A stretch of DNA of 64,000 nucleotides. Source: Coffea arabica (lineage: Eukaryota; Streptophyta; Magnoliopsida; Gentianales; Rubiaceae). The stretch's first letter is position 1. Each line of letters starts with the position of its first letter. The stretch spans positions 2,976,001-3,040,000 of the forward strand of contig NC_092310.1 of NCBI RefSeq assembly GCF_036785885.1, written 5' to 3'. Below, piece after piece: positions 25,813-36,801 of the stretch. The translations under genes and the position numbers were made by a program. The notes beneath the pieces were generated by a model, which was not told the DNA's origin, searched no databases, and saw nothing but the letters and a program-made list of their open reading frames with translations.

Positions 25813-26170
25813 TTGGATTTGATTGGAGTTTCTTTAAATTGTTGCTTTTCTTATTGTTGTCTTGATGAATAAATATGGCAACTCACTCTTCTATTGCTGG
25901 TTGTGATTTATCCTATGAATTTTGTTTAGATGGCAAGTAAAAGCATATTATCTTGGTGAATATTATGAGTTTAATGACTTGGTGCAAATTGTGGTTAAAT
26001 TGTTTAGGCAATATAAATATTTTACTAGCAATTGTTGTGTGAATTGGGCAATTGTTGATCTTAGTTCTCCATATTAGGAGATGACGTGGGCCATGATCTT
26101 TAATTATCTGGTATTTTGGTGCTATAATTGTGATTAATAAATGGCTCTACTCCGCTAGTGTCATCATCCA

Positions 26171-26306
26171 GTAACCGGGAGTTTTCACCACAAGTGTCGA
26201 CTCTCGCGTCAAAAAGTGGCGATATCTATGAGTAGTTAGTCCTGAAGCTGTGAAAAGTTGAGTAACTGGGCTCTTTCATCTAAAAATGTCAGAGTTCACG
26301 TCAAAA
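26171..26306 (+). repeat. Twin hairpin module (GTAACNGGG / CGCGTCAAAA), element 1
   Basis: Two hairpins start 92 nt apart. Copy a: stem 26179-26183 with 26199-26203, a 2x2 pyrimidine internal loop, then CAC (26186-26188) with GTG (26194-26196). Copy b: CTCT (26271-26274) with AGAG (26291-26294), a 2x2 loop, then CAT with ATG. Each is preceded by GTAACNGGG and followed by CGCGTCAAAA (26205-26214) or CACGTCAAAA (26297-26306). The same layout occurs in element 2. Confidence 0.7.
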
Positions 26307-26680
26307 GACTTGAATAGCTTGGGACTGAGCATTTATTGAAAAAAAAAATTTATTTATAAAAAAAAAAAGAAAAAAAAAGAAAAAAGAAAATAAAAAGAAA
26401 AAAATAATAATAATAAGTAAGCTTATGATCATGTTGGCCTGCCGATCCTTGTTCTTCAATGTTGAGATTTTGATTTTTAGTTGACCCAATTGCTAACTTT
26501 TGCTAGTTTAATATTTTGATTTCTTAGACGAGTTAGCCATGAATTGGACGAGTCTATGATTTCAGGAACTAACCGGGAGAAATATGTTTTGACACTTAGC
26601 TACTAAAACTTGATTTTGGGATAAACGCAGCTTGGCAATAAATGAAATGAGAATTAGCCATTGTTGAATTTAGTTGTTCC

Positions 26681-26719
26681 CATGCTTGAGGACAAGCATG
26701 ATTTAAGTGTGGGGGGAAT
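26681..26719 (+). promoter_or_regulatory. Polypurine tract with preceding hairpin, element 1
   Basis: GTGTGGGGGGAAT ends at 26719, directly before the 3' LTR, and is the expected plus-strand primer. Just upstream is a perfect 8-bp stem (26681-26688 with 26693-26700) with an AGGA loop. Confidence 0.85.
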
Positions 26720-28354
26720 TGATAGGGTGTTAATTGTTAGTAATTTTATTGTTAATTTTCCTTTTTATCCTTGCCAAATATTGCTTTAATTTGCTTTAAT
26801 TGTCAATATATATTTATATTTGGTATTTGGATATAATTTCAGAAATTGGAGCAGAAACCTCTTGAGAAGATTATTGTGAAGCTTTACACAATTTTGGTGC
26901 AAACCAACGAAGAAGAATGGAATTGCATTTGGGAATTCAATTTGGCTAGACAAATTGGTGGGGACCGCAAATTAAAATGGAGCAGAAACCTTCTTGAGAA
27001 CATTATTGTGAAACTCTATACAATTGGCCCATATGCATGGTGTAAACCAACGTCCATTTCTTTCTATGATGAAAAGGAATTGAATTGCATTTGGCTGGCC
27101 AACATCTCAATTAGGTGGGGACCGCGAAGACTTGACCATTGTGTAAAGACACATTTTTGGTTTGCTTTCTTATTTGTGAACGTGTGCACTTGGTCAAAGG
27201 AAACCGACAAACCATAGTTGGCTTTGCTTTTGTTTTCGGTGGAGTTGATTAGGTAGGGAAGGAATGTTTTCTTTTGTGAGCGTGGAGTGAAGTTTCGAAT
27301 TGGCTTGTTTTTATGCAGGGGAGTGCCGCACATTTCCGCAGTCAGTTTTTCTTCTTCTCTTCCGTCTGTGAAGAGAAGTTTTTAGTTTTGGGGTGAAGAT
27401 TTCTTGTGTGTCTTGTTTTCTTCCGTCTCTTCCATGAGACTATTTTTATTGTATTAGATTACAAAGAATACAATTCTTATTTTTAATTATTAGTAAGAGA
27501 TAAATGTCTTTGAGTTCAATTGAATTGTGTGAAGATTTTCTTATGAGGCGTGGCTAATTTTCTCCTCTAGTCAAGGATCAACGCGAAGACGCAGTCCCAA
27601 ATATCTGTGAGATCTAATTAATTTTACATGTTCCTTAATTTGTTAATATTTGCATGTTTTCTATTTTAATTTCCATGGGATTATTTTGTTAATTGGATAT
27701 CAAGGGCCCGATGTGCAATTTGACTTATTAATCTCTTGTCAAATTAATCAATTAAATCCGTAATTGTTTAGTTGGTTAATATTAGTGACAACTAGTATTT
27801 TCACATACTAGGGGGACATGCAATCTGATTTAAATAACCCTCGTAGCGTGTTATTAATTTGGGTTAGGCTTTTCTAGTTTTTAATGCAATTAGGAAATTA
27901 ATTCCTACGGTCGTACCTAGGAGTATTTTCTGGTTAGGGGTAATCAACGGTCGTACCTTGGTTATCAATAAATTAAGGAAAAGCTGGTCGTTAGAGCTTA
28001 TCGACGACTATAACTAACCTGTTAATTAAATTAAGTGAACCTTCTTTGCATCAATGATCGGATGAATGGACTGTGTCTGCGTAGTTGTATCCTTGGTTAG
28101 AATTTATTTATCATTTATTTAATTGCTATTTACAATTGTATTAATTAATTATTTATTTTTGGTTAATTATTTTTAGTTAAATTGTTTAATTATTTATTTT
28201 TAATTTCATTTTGATAAAAATCCCCCGTGTCTCGAATTTAAAAAGAATCAAATTTTTTCCAGTCCCTGTGGATTCGACCCTACTTACTACTATACACAGA
28301 AAATTTATTTTTCTTAAGCAGGTATTTATTATTGCACAGGCACGACACCTGTCA
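26720..28354 (+). repeat. 3' LTR of element 1
   Basis: 1635 bp, collinear with the 5' LTR with no indels and about nine substitutions by eye. Confidence 0.95.
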
Positions 28355-28359
28355 TGCAC

Positions 28360-30698
28360 TGGACACTCACCAAGTATCAAAAGTCAAAGTTTGAGAAATT
28401 AGCTCTAAGACGCTTCGCCGGGAGTTCCCTCGAAGTCCTCTTGAGATCCTGAAGGTATGCAATAATGTATTGTATATCAAATTCCAGGCCATACAGTATT
28501 CGCGTAAAGAAAAGAAATAGTCAATTTTGACTCCAAAATTCAAGTTTCCAAAGTATTTTAGTTCATAAGAAACTGACTTTCAAATGAGGTCTCAAGTGAT
28601 AGGTGAACTCAAGTTCACCATGAAAATACGTTTGAAATGCTCTAAGAGTTGTAAAAATGTAACCTAGGCCCTTAAAAGAACATTTAGGTCCAAATTGGAA
28701 ATTTTCACTTTTCGAGTCATTCTTGGAAAAATCAGTCCGGAAATTCGGAAAGTCTAAAAATGGAAAATTTTACACCGTCAGAAACTTCATTTGAAACATA
28801 ACAACTTTGTAGAAGGTCACTTTCCAAGAATCAAATCAGAAACAAGTCAATTTCTCCAAGAAAGTTTACTATTCATTGAAGATAGGTCAAAACAGTCCAA
28901 GTTTTTCCAATAATTTTGGAATTTTGCCAAAATCATAGAATGAAAACCAGCCTTTGAAATTTGATATGCAGGTAAAGTTCCAATCCAGGTTTCAAATAAA
29001 AAAAATGGAACTCGATTCCGATGTTCCCAGCTCAAGAAATAAAAGTTGAAGTTTCGCTAAAATTCCTGGACTGTTGGCCTTTCCAGAAATTTTCCAGATT
29101 TAATGCACTTCGCTAATTAGGCCATATCTCACTCGATTCTCAGTGAAATTGAAAACGGTTGGTGGCTTTAGAAACTACGTTTACAAGGCTATATTTGTGT
29201 AGGAGAAATCATTTCCAAAATCCAGACATAAGTGGTTCAAAATCAAGCAACAAAATGGATTTTCTGGCCAGTCTCGGATGAACAGTAATAAACAGGCAGC
29301 CAACTTTCAAGACTCGCCACGAATCGGTCGGGATGAACTAGAAAATTATCTTGGTACCATTTTAAAGCTCTAAGAGTCTACTTTCAAATGCCACAAACGG
29401 CACTCAATTTCAATCATCGAGAAAAACGTTATGATCTCCACAAGATCACTGGTCAGAAAATTTCTGGACCTAGTCCAGTTTTGCCTCTTTGCTCATAACT
29501 CAAAATTTATCCAACCAAATTGGCTAATTTTTTTTTGTAGACAACCACCCCACACATAACACAACATATATCACTCACATTTGTAGCCAAATTATGCACG
29601 AAAATATCCAAGCAAAACAGGGCAGCAAGTCCTTGAAATTTCGGACAGTACCTTCTCCAAATTTCTAACTTTCTTCCAACTTCATTCCATCAATCATTCA
29701 ATATACATGTAACATAGCACAATATCAGCAACCACAACATGTTAATTCATCAAATCAGCCACCAATAAGCATCCTCAAGCCCTCAAGCATGTCATGAAAT
29801 TGCAAGAAAATAATTACTCAACCAATCAACCCAAATTCTACCATAGGTTGCAAACCCATGCTACCTTTGCTCCATTTGAGCTATAATTTTGCAAGATTAA
29901 AGTGTGGGTGAGTGAGTTACCTCAAGAACTTAGTTGGACAGCTTTAGGGCAGAAATGTTGACCGAAATTCCTCCAAGAAAACCGATGAACAGCCCCCTCT
30001 TCCAAGCTAGGATCAGAGCCCTCTAATGGATGATGAAATTTGGAAGTGGATTGAAGCAAGTTTGTGAGGATTTTGGCTAGATTTTTTTCTTCCCTTTTTT
30101 TTTTCTTCCTATTTTCGGCCAAATAGAGAGTGAAGAGAGGAGAGAGAGTGAAATCAGATTTTGTAATGAAAGTAGAGAGAATTGGTGACTTAATGGTTAA
30201 GTCTAAGTGTCAACTCATGCTAGGTCCGTTAAGGGTCTTCGCGTGTCCAATTTTCGCGCTCGTTTGCAACTTTTGTGCACTAAACCTCTGAGGTAATTTT
30301 TCTAGTACATTAATAGGACATTACTAGTAGTCTCATGTTCTTAAAATCTCCAATTAATCAAATTAATGTGCCTATCGGGGCCTTTTCGGCACGCTCGCGT
30401 ATAAAGGTCAAACTTAAGGATTTTCTCGTTTGAACTTGGAAATTCAACTTATTCGATTCTAAAACTCTACAATATGATAATCCAAGTATATATAACAATA
30501 AAAATCATGATAAGCAATTCATCTTGAATAAATTTGAGCATTAAAATAATATGCGCTTAAAGAACCAAGCGGTAAAATTTATTTTCGAGAAATTTGTGTA
30601 CTTTAGTAAATTTTTTTTTAGGGTAACTCGAGTACGAAATATTTTTAAAATGACCAATTTAATAATATTTTGAAATAATAAAATTATGAGTTCTCACA
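28360..30698 (-). mobile_element. Outer Ty3/gypsy LTR, proximal part
   Basis: Continuation of the LTR broken at 16980. Its minus-strand start TGTGAGAACTC lies at 30698. Downstream on the plus strand is the complement of a gypsy-type polypurine tract. No gene is recognised inside. Confidence 0.75.
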
Positions 30699-30725
30699 TC
30701 CTCTCCCCCTTAAGAGAATTTCGTC
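30699..30725 (-). promoter_or_regulatory. Polypurine tract of outer gypsy element
   Basis: On the minus strand the sequence reads TTAAGGGGGAGAGGA immediately before the LTR start, preceded by ACGAAATTCTC. This arrangement is typical of plant chromovirus-like gypsy elements. It fixes the orientation of the outer element as minus. Confidence 0.75.
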
Positions 30726-31271
30726 ATCGAAATTCATACCTTAACTCGAAAACTCCAGATGTCTCTTTTGCATCCCGCTCTTATGAATTGTAAAATTTAT
30801 TCCGCATTAAATATCATGTAAGTCTTATATTCTTAATCTGTTCATGACGAGCGAGATAACAATTCTTTCATGCGGTTCACAGATTCAATTGCCTTAAGAA
30901 ATTTGTCAATTCAAGAACAAATGATGGTATACGCAATGAACTTTAAATATCTCGCAGATCAAATTCAATAAGATCTTAAAAGCACACAAGTTTTGTCCTA
31001 CTGGACCTTAACCCTAGTAATCTTTCAAAATAGATAGTAAGAGCCCTCAAGAATCAATAACTTCAAAAATCATATCCGGTTCCATATACATGTATGCAAA
31101 TATCGAAGTACTAAATGAAACCTTAAATTCAATAATATCTTATTGTAGTCCCCAAGTCATTTACGAGTATTATCACCAATTTTTAACTCAAATACAACTT
31201 AAAGACCCAAATCCATCAATGCTACTGGTGTATTAATTACTCCCAATGGCATAATTGAATTTCAAAGTGCT
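30726..31271 (-). pseudogene. Outer gypsy element: decayed pol, RT scrap at right end
   Basis: Read on the minus strand, the right end (about 31190-31271) resembles the reverse-transcriptase stretch that contains 'MPxGxxNxP', with substitutions and stops. The remaining 450 nt towards the polypurine tract show no pol similarity I can see, so the rest of RT, RNase H and integrase appear deleted. The matching upstream half of the RT lies on the far side of element 2, at 38656-38840. Confidence 0.65.
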
Positions 31272-32562
31272 TGATAGGGTGTTAATTGTTAGTAATTTTA
31301 TTGTTAATTTTCCCTTTTATTCTTGCCAAATATTGTTTTAATTATTAATATTTACTTATATTTGGTATTGGGACTTAATTTCAGGAACAAAGCAGAAAAT
31401 TACCAAAAAGGAGGGACTTTATGGGAAAATGGAGACTTCTAAGGACCTTGGACTCTTGAATTGGTGGGGACCACAAGCTAGTGCAAGGCATTTAGTCATT
31501 TGGGCTTTTCAAAGAAAGCAACGTAGAGAGACTTGGAACAACAAGTACTTTGGAGGATTTGTCCACATGTGCGGGGACCACGGATAAGAAGCATGAGTCA
31601 TTTGGACTCTAGGAAAAGAAACGTACAAGACTTTGAATTTGGAGTGGGGACCACTAGAGATAGCATTAGACTTCCTTTTGGCTTTAAAAAGGGAGAAACG
31701 TACGAGAGGTGGAGGAATCAATAGTTTTAGTTTAGGCTTTTAGCATAGTTTTAGTTTTCTTTTCTGAGCTCTTTCGCATGGTTGTTCTCCATTAATGGAG
31801 GACTAACCTCTTAATTCTAGTCAAGGGGACAACTGAAGATTTGGTTCAACAATTACTGTGAGATCTAATTTATTTTAATTGCTTCCTTAATTTATTTGTA
31901 TTTATATGTTTCCTGCTTTTAATTGCTATAGCTCGTGTGAGTGATTGAATAGATGCGCAATATTTAATTATTCACATAGGCTATTTTGCTAAATAGGGAT
32001 AATTGAATCCGTAATTGTTCGTTATCTTTATCTCAATAGCAACTGGCGTAATTGGGTTTATGTCAGGGGAGCATACGATCTAACTTAAACAAACCCTCGT
32101 AGCGTGTTTGTTAGTTAGGATTGGGCCTTTCTAATTATTAATGCAATCTAGAAATTAAATCCTATGGTCGTACCTAGGGTTGTTTTTGGGTTAGAGAAAT
32201 AGTTAACGGTCGTACCTTAACTATCGAGAAATTAAGGAAAGGTTGGTTGTTTATCGCGTGCATGACAACTATAACTGGTCTATTAATAAATGTGGAATTA
32301 TGTGTGAATCAATGATCAGTGCCTGAACCATTTCTGAAGTGTACCCTTGCCTAGAGTTTTCCCTTAACTATTTCTCTTAATCAATTATTTTCTGCAGTTA
32401 ATTTATTTAGTTAGCATTTAATCCAAAACCCCCCATACTTTGAACTCTAGAAGAAACGAATTATCCCCAGTCCCTGTGGATTCGACCCTACTCACCGCTA
32501 TATACAAAATCTGTATTTTTCTCGAGTAGGTATTTATTATTGCACAGGTTCGGCACCTGTCA
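31272..32562 (+). repeat. 5' LTR of element 2
   Basis: 1291 bp. It contains three GGGACCAC boxes (31467-31474, 31574-31581, 31647-31654) in the upstream half. It also has the paired (A/T)GGTCGTACCT motif (32164-32175, 32206-32217) seen in element 1. Confidence 0.93.
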
Positions 32563-32588
32563 ATTTTTGGCGCCGCTGCCGAGGACTG
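32563..32588 (+). promoter_or_regulatory. Primer-binding site of element 2
   Basis: ATTTT then TGGCGCCGCTGCCGAGGA directly follows the LTR. It is the same Asp-tRNA type as element 1, with one extra mismatch. Confidence 0.85.
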
Positions 32589-32672
32589 GTGCCAGATTAA
32601 TTTGTTTCTTTTTGAGTTTATCTTGCTTTCATTTTTTTTAATTTATTTTTCTCTTATTTTTTTTATTTTTTT

Positions 32673-33533
32673 ATGGCTGCTAACATTCCATATTTTGATG
32701 ATAGACTGGACTTTGTTCCTGAATGGGGTTATGAGACTCATGTTTTTCCTAATGATCAATGGGCTGTTGCAAATTGTGGAACTTATTTTGACTCAGGTTA
32801 TTCAACTGACACATGCCCCGCATTTCAAGATAATCTAAGTGCTCTAATTGATATTTTTGGAGATTTTCCACCCCAATATCAAACGCAGTATGACCCTTAT
32901 TCAAACGGGTATGATCAAGGATGGTGGGATAATTTCAATTTTGATTATGCGACCGGACCAATGGATTTTCAACAGCAAGAGTCTCAACAACCATCGTCCA
33001 TGTCAGGTATGTCTTTTCAGGAATTGGGTGAATTATTTATTAATACATACCGATTCCAACAGGAGACACAAATGAGGAATGAGATGATGAACGATGCAAT
33101 GAGTTATCTGGCAGATCAACTATGTCTATTGACATCCAGAATAAATCGATGGGCTTCTCAAATGGAAGAATTGCCCTCGAAAACCGTTGTTGATCTGGAA
33201 GAAAACGAGAGTGCAATTTGCTTGACTAGTGATGAGGAGATGCAAGAGTGTCAAAATGAGAAATCTGCAGATGCAGTTGAAAAAGAAGCCGAAAATGAAG
33301 AAATGGAACCCCAACCGCAACCCATTCAAGTGAATGAATCCAATGAACAATCTCCAAATGCGGTGACATCTTCTCCACTCCTTAATCAATATTTTCCTGA
33401 CTCCTATTCTTCAATTCCTGTTACTGAAATTGATTTTATTATACCAGAAAATTTGAAATTTCATGACAGGAATAAGTTAAGAGTGGCAATGGAAAATATC
33501 TTGAACCGAAGAATGCATGTGATGGAGGAGTGA
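32673..33533 (+). CDS. Gag-related protein of element 2, capsid domain absent
   Basis: 286 codons starting at the first ATG after the primer-binding site. The acidic, Gln/Asn-rich protein is not a normal Gag. Residues about 68-160 parallel the region of the element 1 Gag after its zinc knuckle: a QYDPYSNGYDQGWWD stretch against [15 protein letters not shown], then a Met/Gln-rich helical segment, a 'LPS' step and an acidic stretch. The capsid domain, zinc knuckle and protease are missing. The first 65 residues (aromatic, acidic) and the last 80 (ending in a basic NRRMHVMEE) match nothing I know. The intact frame in an otherwise noncoding element suggests selection or recent origin. It may encode an RNA-binding or Gag-partner protein; this is inference. 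Confidence 0.75.
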   Translation: MAANIPYFDDRLDFVPEWGYETHVFPNDQWAVANCGTYFDSGYSTDTCPAFQDNLSALIDIFGDFPPQYQTQYDPYSNGYDQGWWDNFNFDYATGPMDFQQQESQQPSSMSGMSFQELGELFINTYRFQQETQMRNEMMNDAMSYLADQLCLLTSRINRWASQMEELPSKTVVDLEENESAICLTSDEEMQECQNEKSADAVEKEAENEEMEPQPQPIQVNESNEQSPNAVTSSPLLNQYFPDSYSSIPVTEIDFIIPENLKFHDRNKLRVAMENILNRRMHVMEE

Positions 33534-33690
33534 ATGGAGAATGCAAATTATCGTTGACTTGTTTAGCACCATTTACTAGTCCATGGAAGCCCGCAATTCG
33601 TGTGCTCAAAGATTACTCCATCTATGAGGGTTACCAGGATCACATTGAAGATGAAGCATTGAAGCGAGCCACAAGATTTTATCCTCCATG
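33483..33690 (+). other. Overlapping second open frame in element 2
   Basis: In the -1 frame relative to the 286-codon gene, the sequence stays open across its stop codon for about 65 codons. It includes a stretch like APFTSPWKPAIRVLKDYS and ends FYPP-stop near 33689. It has no clear ATG. It could be a remnant of a longer protein reached by frameshifting, or chance. Confidence 0.3.
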
Positions 33691-36321
33691 AACAAGCATA
33701 GCATGTCTAGCCAAAGACATTAAAGAAATGCGCTTTTTGGGAGGCAACCCAATTGTTGATTTTGTTATTTTTGTGTTCAATTTCTTAAATATGTCGTTTC
33801 TCACTTGGGTACTAATCACTTTTGATGTTTTCCTCCACTATGGTCAGGACAGCAATCTTGGCGTGCCCACGCGGTGTTTGACGACCTAAAAAAAAATTTT
33901 TCAAAAATTCAAAATAAAAACATTTTCCGTTTTACACCTTCAGTTTTGATTCTCACAATTTGAATTTTGAAATTTGAGTGTGCAAAAAAAAAATAAAAAA
34001 TAAAAAAATCCCAAAAACTATTTTTTTTTCTCTCTTTTCTTTTTCTTTCTTTTTTTCTTCTTTTTCTTTCTTCCTTTCTTTTCTTTCTTTCCTTTCCTTT
34101 TCTTCTTCTTCTCTGCCGTTCCTCTGTTTTCCACTTTTCCTTCTCTTCTTTTGTTCGTCCGCCACCGCCCGCCGCCTCGCCACCAACTCGCGCGCCTCCT
34201 CCTGAGCTCTGCCCGCGGCCGTCCACCCACAGCGCGGCTCCGCTACCATCGCGCGCAGCTCCTCCTGAGCTCGCGCGCCTCCAACGCCACCAGGAGCCGC
34301 CGCACTTCCACGACTCTCCACCGCCAGCAGCCACCTCCATCTTCCTTCATCACACGCCGCTGACCACCAACTCCCTCTCCTTTTGCGCGCGTCGCTGTCC
34401 ACAGACACGCCACCCCCACCTCACTTCTCTCTCTCTCCCGCGGCCATCATCAGCTCCGCCTCACCTCACGCCAACCTCCAGCAGCTCCACCATCGCCACC
34501 TCCTTGCCGCGCGTCACCACCTGCCCAAAATTGGCAGGTGGAGGTATTCCAATTTCCACCTTGATTAGTATTTCTCTGGTCCTTAAATTGCTGGAATTTG
34601 CGTTTTTGTTTCTTAGGTGTCTTGATGGATACAAGCAGGAGGTGATTTGGGCATTTTCTGGGGCTAATTTTGGGTGGAATTCAATTTATTTGCTACCCCA
34701 TTTGGGGGTGCTCTCTGGTATTGATTATATTGTTGAATATTGTTTGGGTTTTGACTATTTGAGATTTCTATTGCATCTGGGAGATAAAATTTGACGGCTC
34801 TTGTGCCAGTTCATTTGTTTGGGAATTGTTGGGGTTGATTTGGGAGGTAGTTTCCAATTGCTTGTCATTTTGATTTCTGCTCATTTTTGGTGCTACTTGG
34901 TGTGTTCGGATTTATTAGGTGCAGTGGGTTGGCCATTTGATTTAATTTTTTTTTTCCTGTACCTGCAGCGGAGGTACTGGTTGTGGTGTTGACTAAAATT
35001 TCTTATTCCTTTATGCTTGACTGCCTACTTGATTCTTGGGTTTTAGTGCTTAAATTGTTTCTCAAATTCTAAACGGTGGTTGCTAGAATTGCCTATTGCT
35101 TGGCCCAATTGCTAGGTTTGGTCGCATAAAGTGGGTAATTGAATGTCCAATTGGTGACATTTGTTGAGTTTCACTTGCTCCATTTGGTTAAATTCTTTGC
35201 TCTATTGGGGTCCCTGTTGGTATCACTTGAGTTCTGCTTTGTTAGTTTCTGTATCGTGCCCCTTGATCTTATTTTGACTGAATGGGAGACCCAGTGCATA
35301 TTCATTCCATTTGCTGTGTTGTTAGGGTACTTTTCTAGCCTTTGGGGTGCCTTAGTTGTGCATTTTATTAATTGGGTTGACCATGTGGTTCCCTTCTTTC
35401 CTGTGCATGCACCAGTGGTATTGGTTGTGCTAATTTGCTTGCAATTTCTTATATCGATATGATTGAGCATCTGTGACTGAGTACCCTTCGATCTTGCTGC
35501 TTTGTTGGGATCGTTTGTGGTGTCAATTGAGTATCATTTGGTACTTTCTGCCTGGAGTCTATTGAGTTGCCTTTGTTTGGGTTTATTGCATTTAATTGGT
35601 GCATTGGATGGCTCCTGTGCCATTTCCGTTGCTTATTGAAGTAGGTGCCTCTATTTGCCTTGTGTGGGAGTATTTAGTCCTTATCAATTCAATTGCTAAG
35701 CCCATTGGAGCACTTGCAGCGATTTTGAGTTGCATTATTTCTGCATTGACTAACATTCGGACCACCATTGCTTATTGTTTGTAATAGCTGCTTTGTTGAG
35801 ACTTTCGCCTATTTTGACTGCATTTGTTCATTCTCCTTGGTTGGCTGCTTGATTGAAAGCTCAGAGCTTGTGACTAAGTTGTTATTGCTTAAATTCTAAC
35901 CTGCTATTACTAGACTTGCTGAATTTTAGGGGACATTTGTTGCGATTTTGGGTAGAATTGAGTTCATTTGTTGCGATTTGTTGATTTATTTAGACTCTAT
36001 TACCGCTTCTAGTCTGTTTGATCGCCATATTCGTTGGAATTGACTGCGTTCAAGCACATTGTTGGACGTCCTCGGCCATTGATTGAAACTGCTGCATTGT
36101 CTGGAAATTTGCTGGTTTGATGTTCTCTGTGCACTCTAGTTCGCCTGGATCAAGACGCACGTCGGAGCTCTCCTCCCCTCTGCAATCTTTCACTGCCGCG
36201 CACTACCGTAGCACTATTTTCACTCCACCGTTCCCACCTATTCCATAGCTGCCCAAGACCTTCCACCACGTATTCAGGGAAGTGTAGTTGTCCTATTCGC
36301 TTTTCTTTACTTTATGATCTC

Positions 36322-36358
36322 CATTGAGGACAATGTCGGATTTAGGTGTGGGGGGAGA
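36322..36358 (+). promoter_or_regulatory. Internal hairpin plus second G-rich tract, element 2
   Basis: CATTG (36322-36326) pairs with CAATG (36331-36335) around an AGGA loop. Shortly downstream is GGTGTGGGGGGAGA. Position and form match 25774-25812 in element 1. Confidence 0.55.
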
Positions 36359-36801
36359 GCTGTAGTACAGCTGGTATTTCTGGTGTTCAGTTTTTAGTTT
36401 TTTTTTCCTTTATTTTCGTTGTTATTTGTTCTATTTTTTCGTTTATTTTCTTTTTTACTTTTACTAGTGATCAGTTTTATATGAATACCAAGTTTTGATA
36501 CTGGATTGCTGTTTCTAATTCTGCTATTGCCAAGTTTTAGTAATAAAAGGATATCAAGTTGATGTAGTTGAGTTCAGGAACATCTCTTTGGTGAATATCA
36601 ATACTTGCTTGACTTTTCCAATTTTTGGTTAACTCTTCTAGGCATAGGGAATGATTGTTGGCATTCTTCATGTGAATTGGTCCAATTATTAATTTTAGTT
36701 CTCCATGTTTGGAATTTGAGGCTGGCTGCTGTTATTTTTAGTTGTTGTGTTATATGATTGTAAATAAGAGTTGACTGTACTCCGCTAGTAGTTACTACTG
36801 A

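Larger units (their letters stand above)
24133..26719 (+). other. Long 3' noncoding region of element 1
   Basis: About 2.6 kb between pol and the 3' LTR. In Athila elements this slot can hold an env-like frame, but no such frame is open here. In order it contains: a conserved box near 24150-24200 (CTAGCCAAAGAC...GGGAGGCAACCCAA) also present in element 2; a pyrimidine tract with CTTT repeats (24617-24690); a C/G-rich segment (about 24715-24905); a TA repeat near 25244-25263; an internal G-rich tract; paired hairpins; and the 3' polypurine tract. Confidence 0.7.
16981..28354 (+). mobile_element. Complete Athila-like Ty3/gypsy retrotransposon (element 1)
   Basis: The 11,374-bp element has two LTRs of identical length (1635 bp), TGATAGGG...CCTGTCA. 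Flanking TGCAC target duplications are perfect (16976-16980, 28355-28359). It has an Asp-tRNA-type primer-binding site, one uninterrupted gag-pol frame and a polypurine tract. By eye the LTRs differ at about nine positions, including 17578, 17585, 17723, 18126, 18189, 18357, 18488, 18535 and 18542 (approximate), or about 0.55%. At commonly used plant rates that is a few hundred thousand years. It sits inside the LTR of an older element. This is the most likely recently active element in the window. Confidence 0.95.

Noticed and set aside
24133-26719. Env-like gene after pol in element 1
   Set aside because: Athila elements can have one, but every frame here is short or low complexity. No membrane protein frame is open.
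33909-34408. Two long overlapping minus-strand frames rich in Arg, Glu, Lys and Gly
   Set aside because: They are produced by the pyrimidine tract and C/G-rich block of element 2. Two frames open at once with low-complexity products indicate base composition, not genes.
35139-35462. 107-codon hydrophobic plus-strand frame in element 2
   Set aside because: The T/G-rich sequence gives Val/Leu/Phe-rich translation in several frames. No topology or homology suggests an envelope protein.
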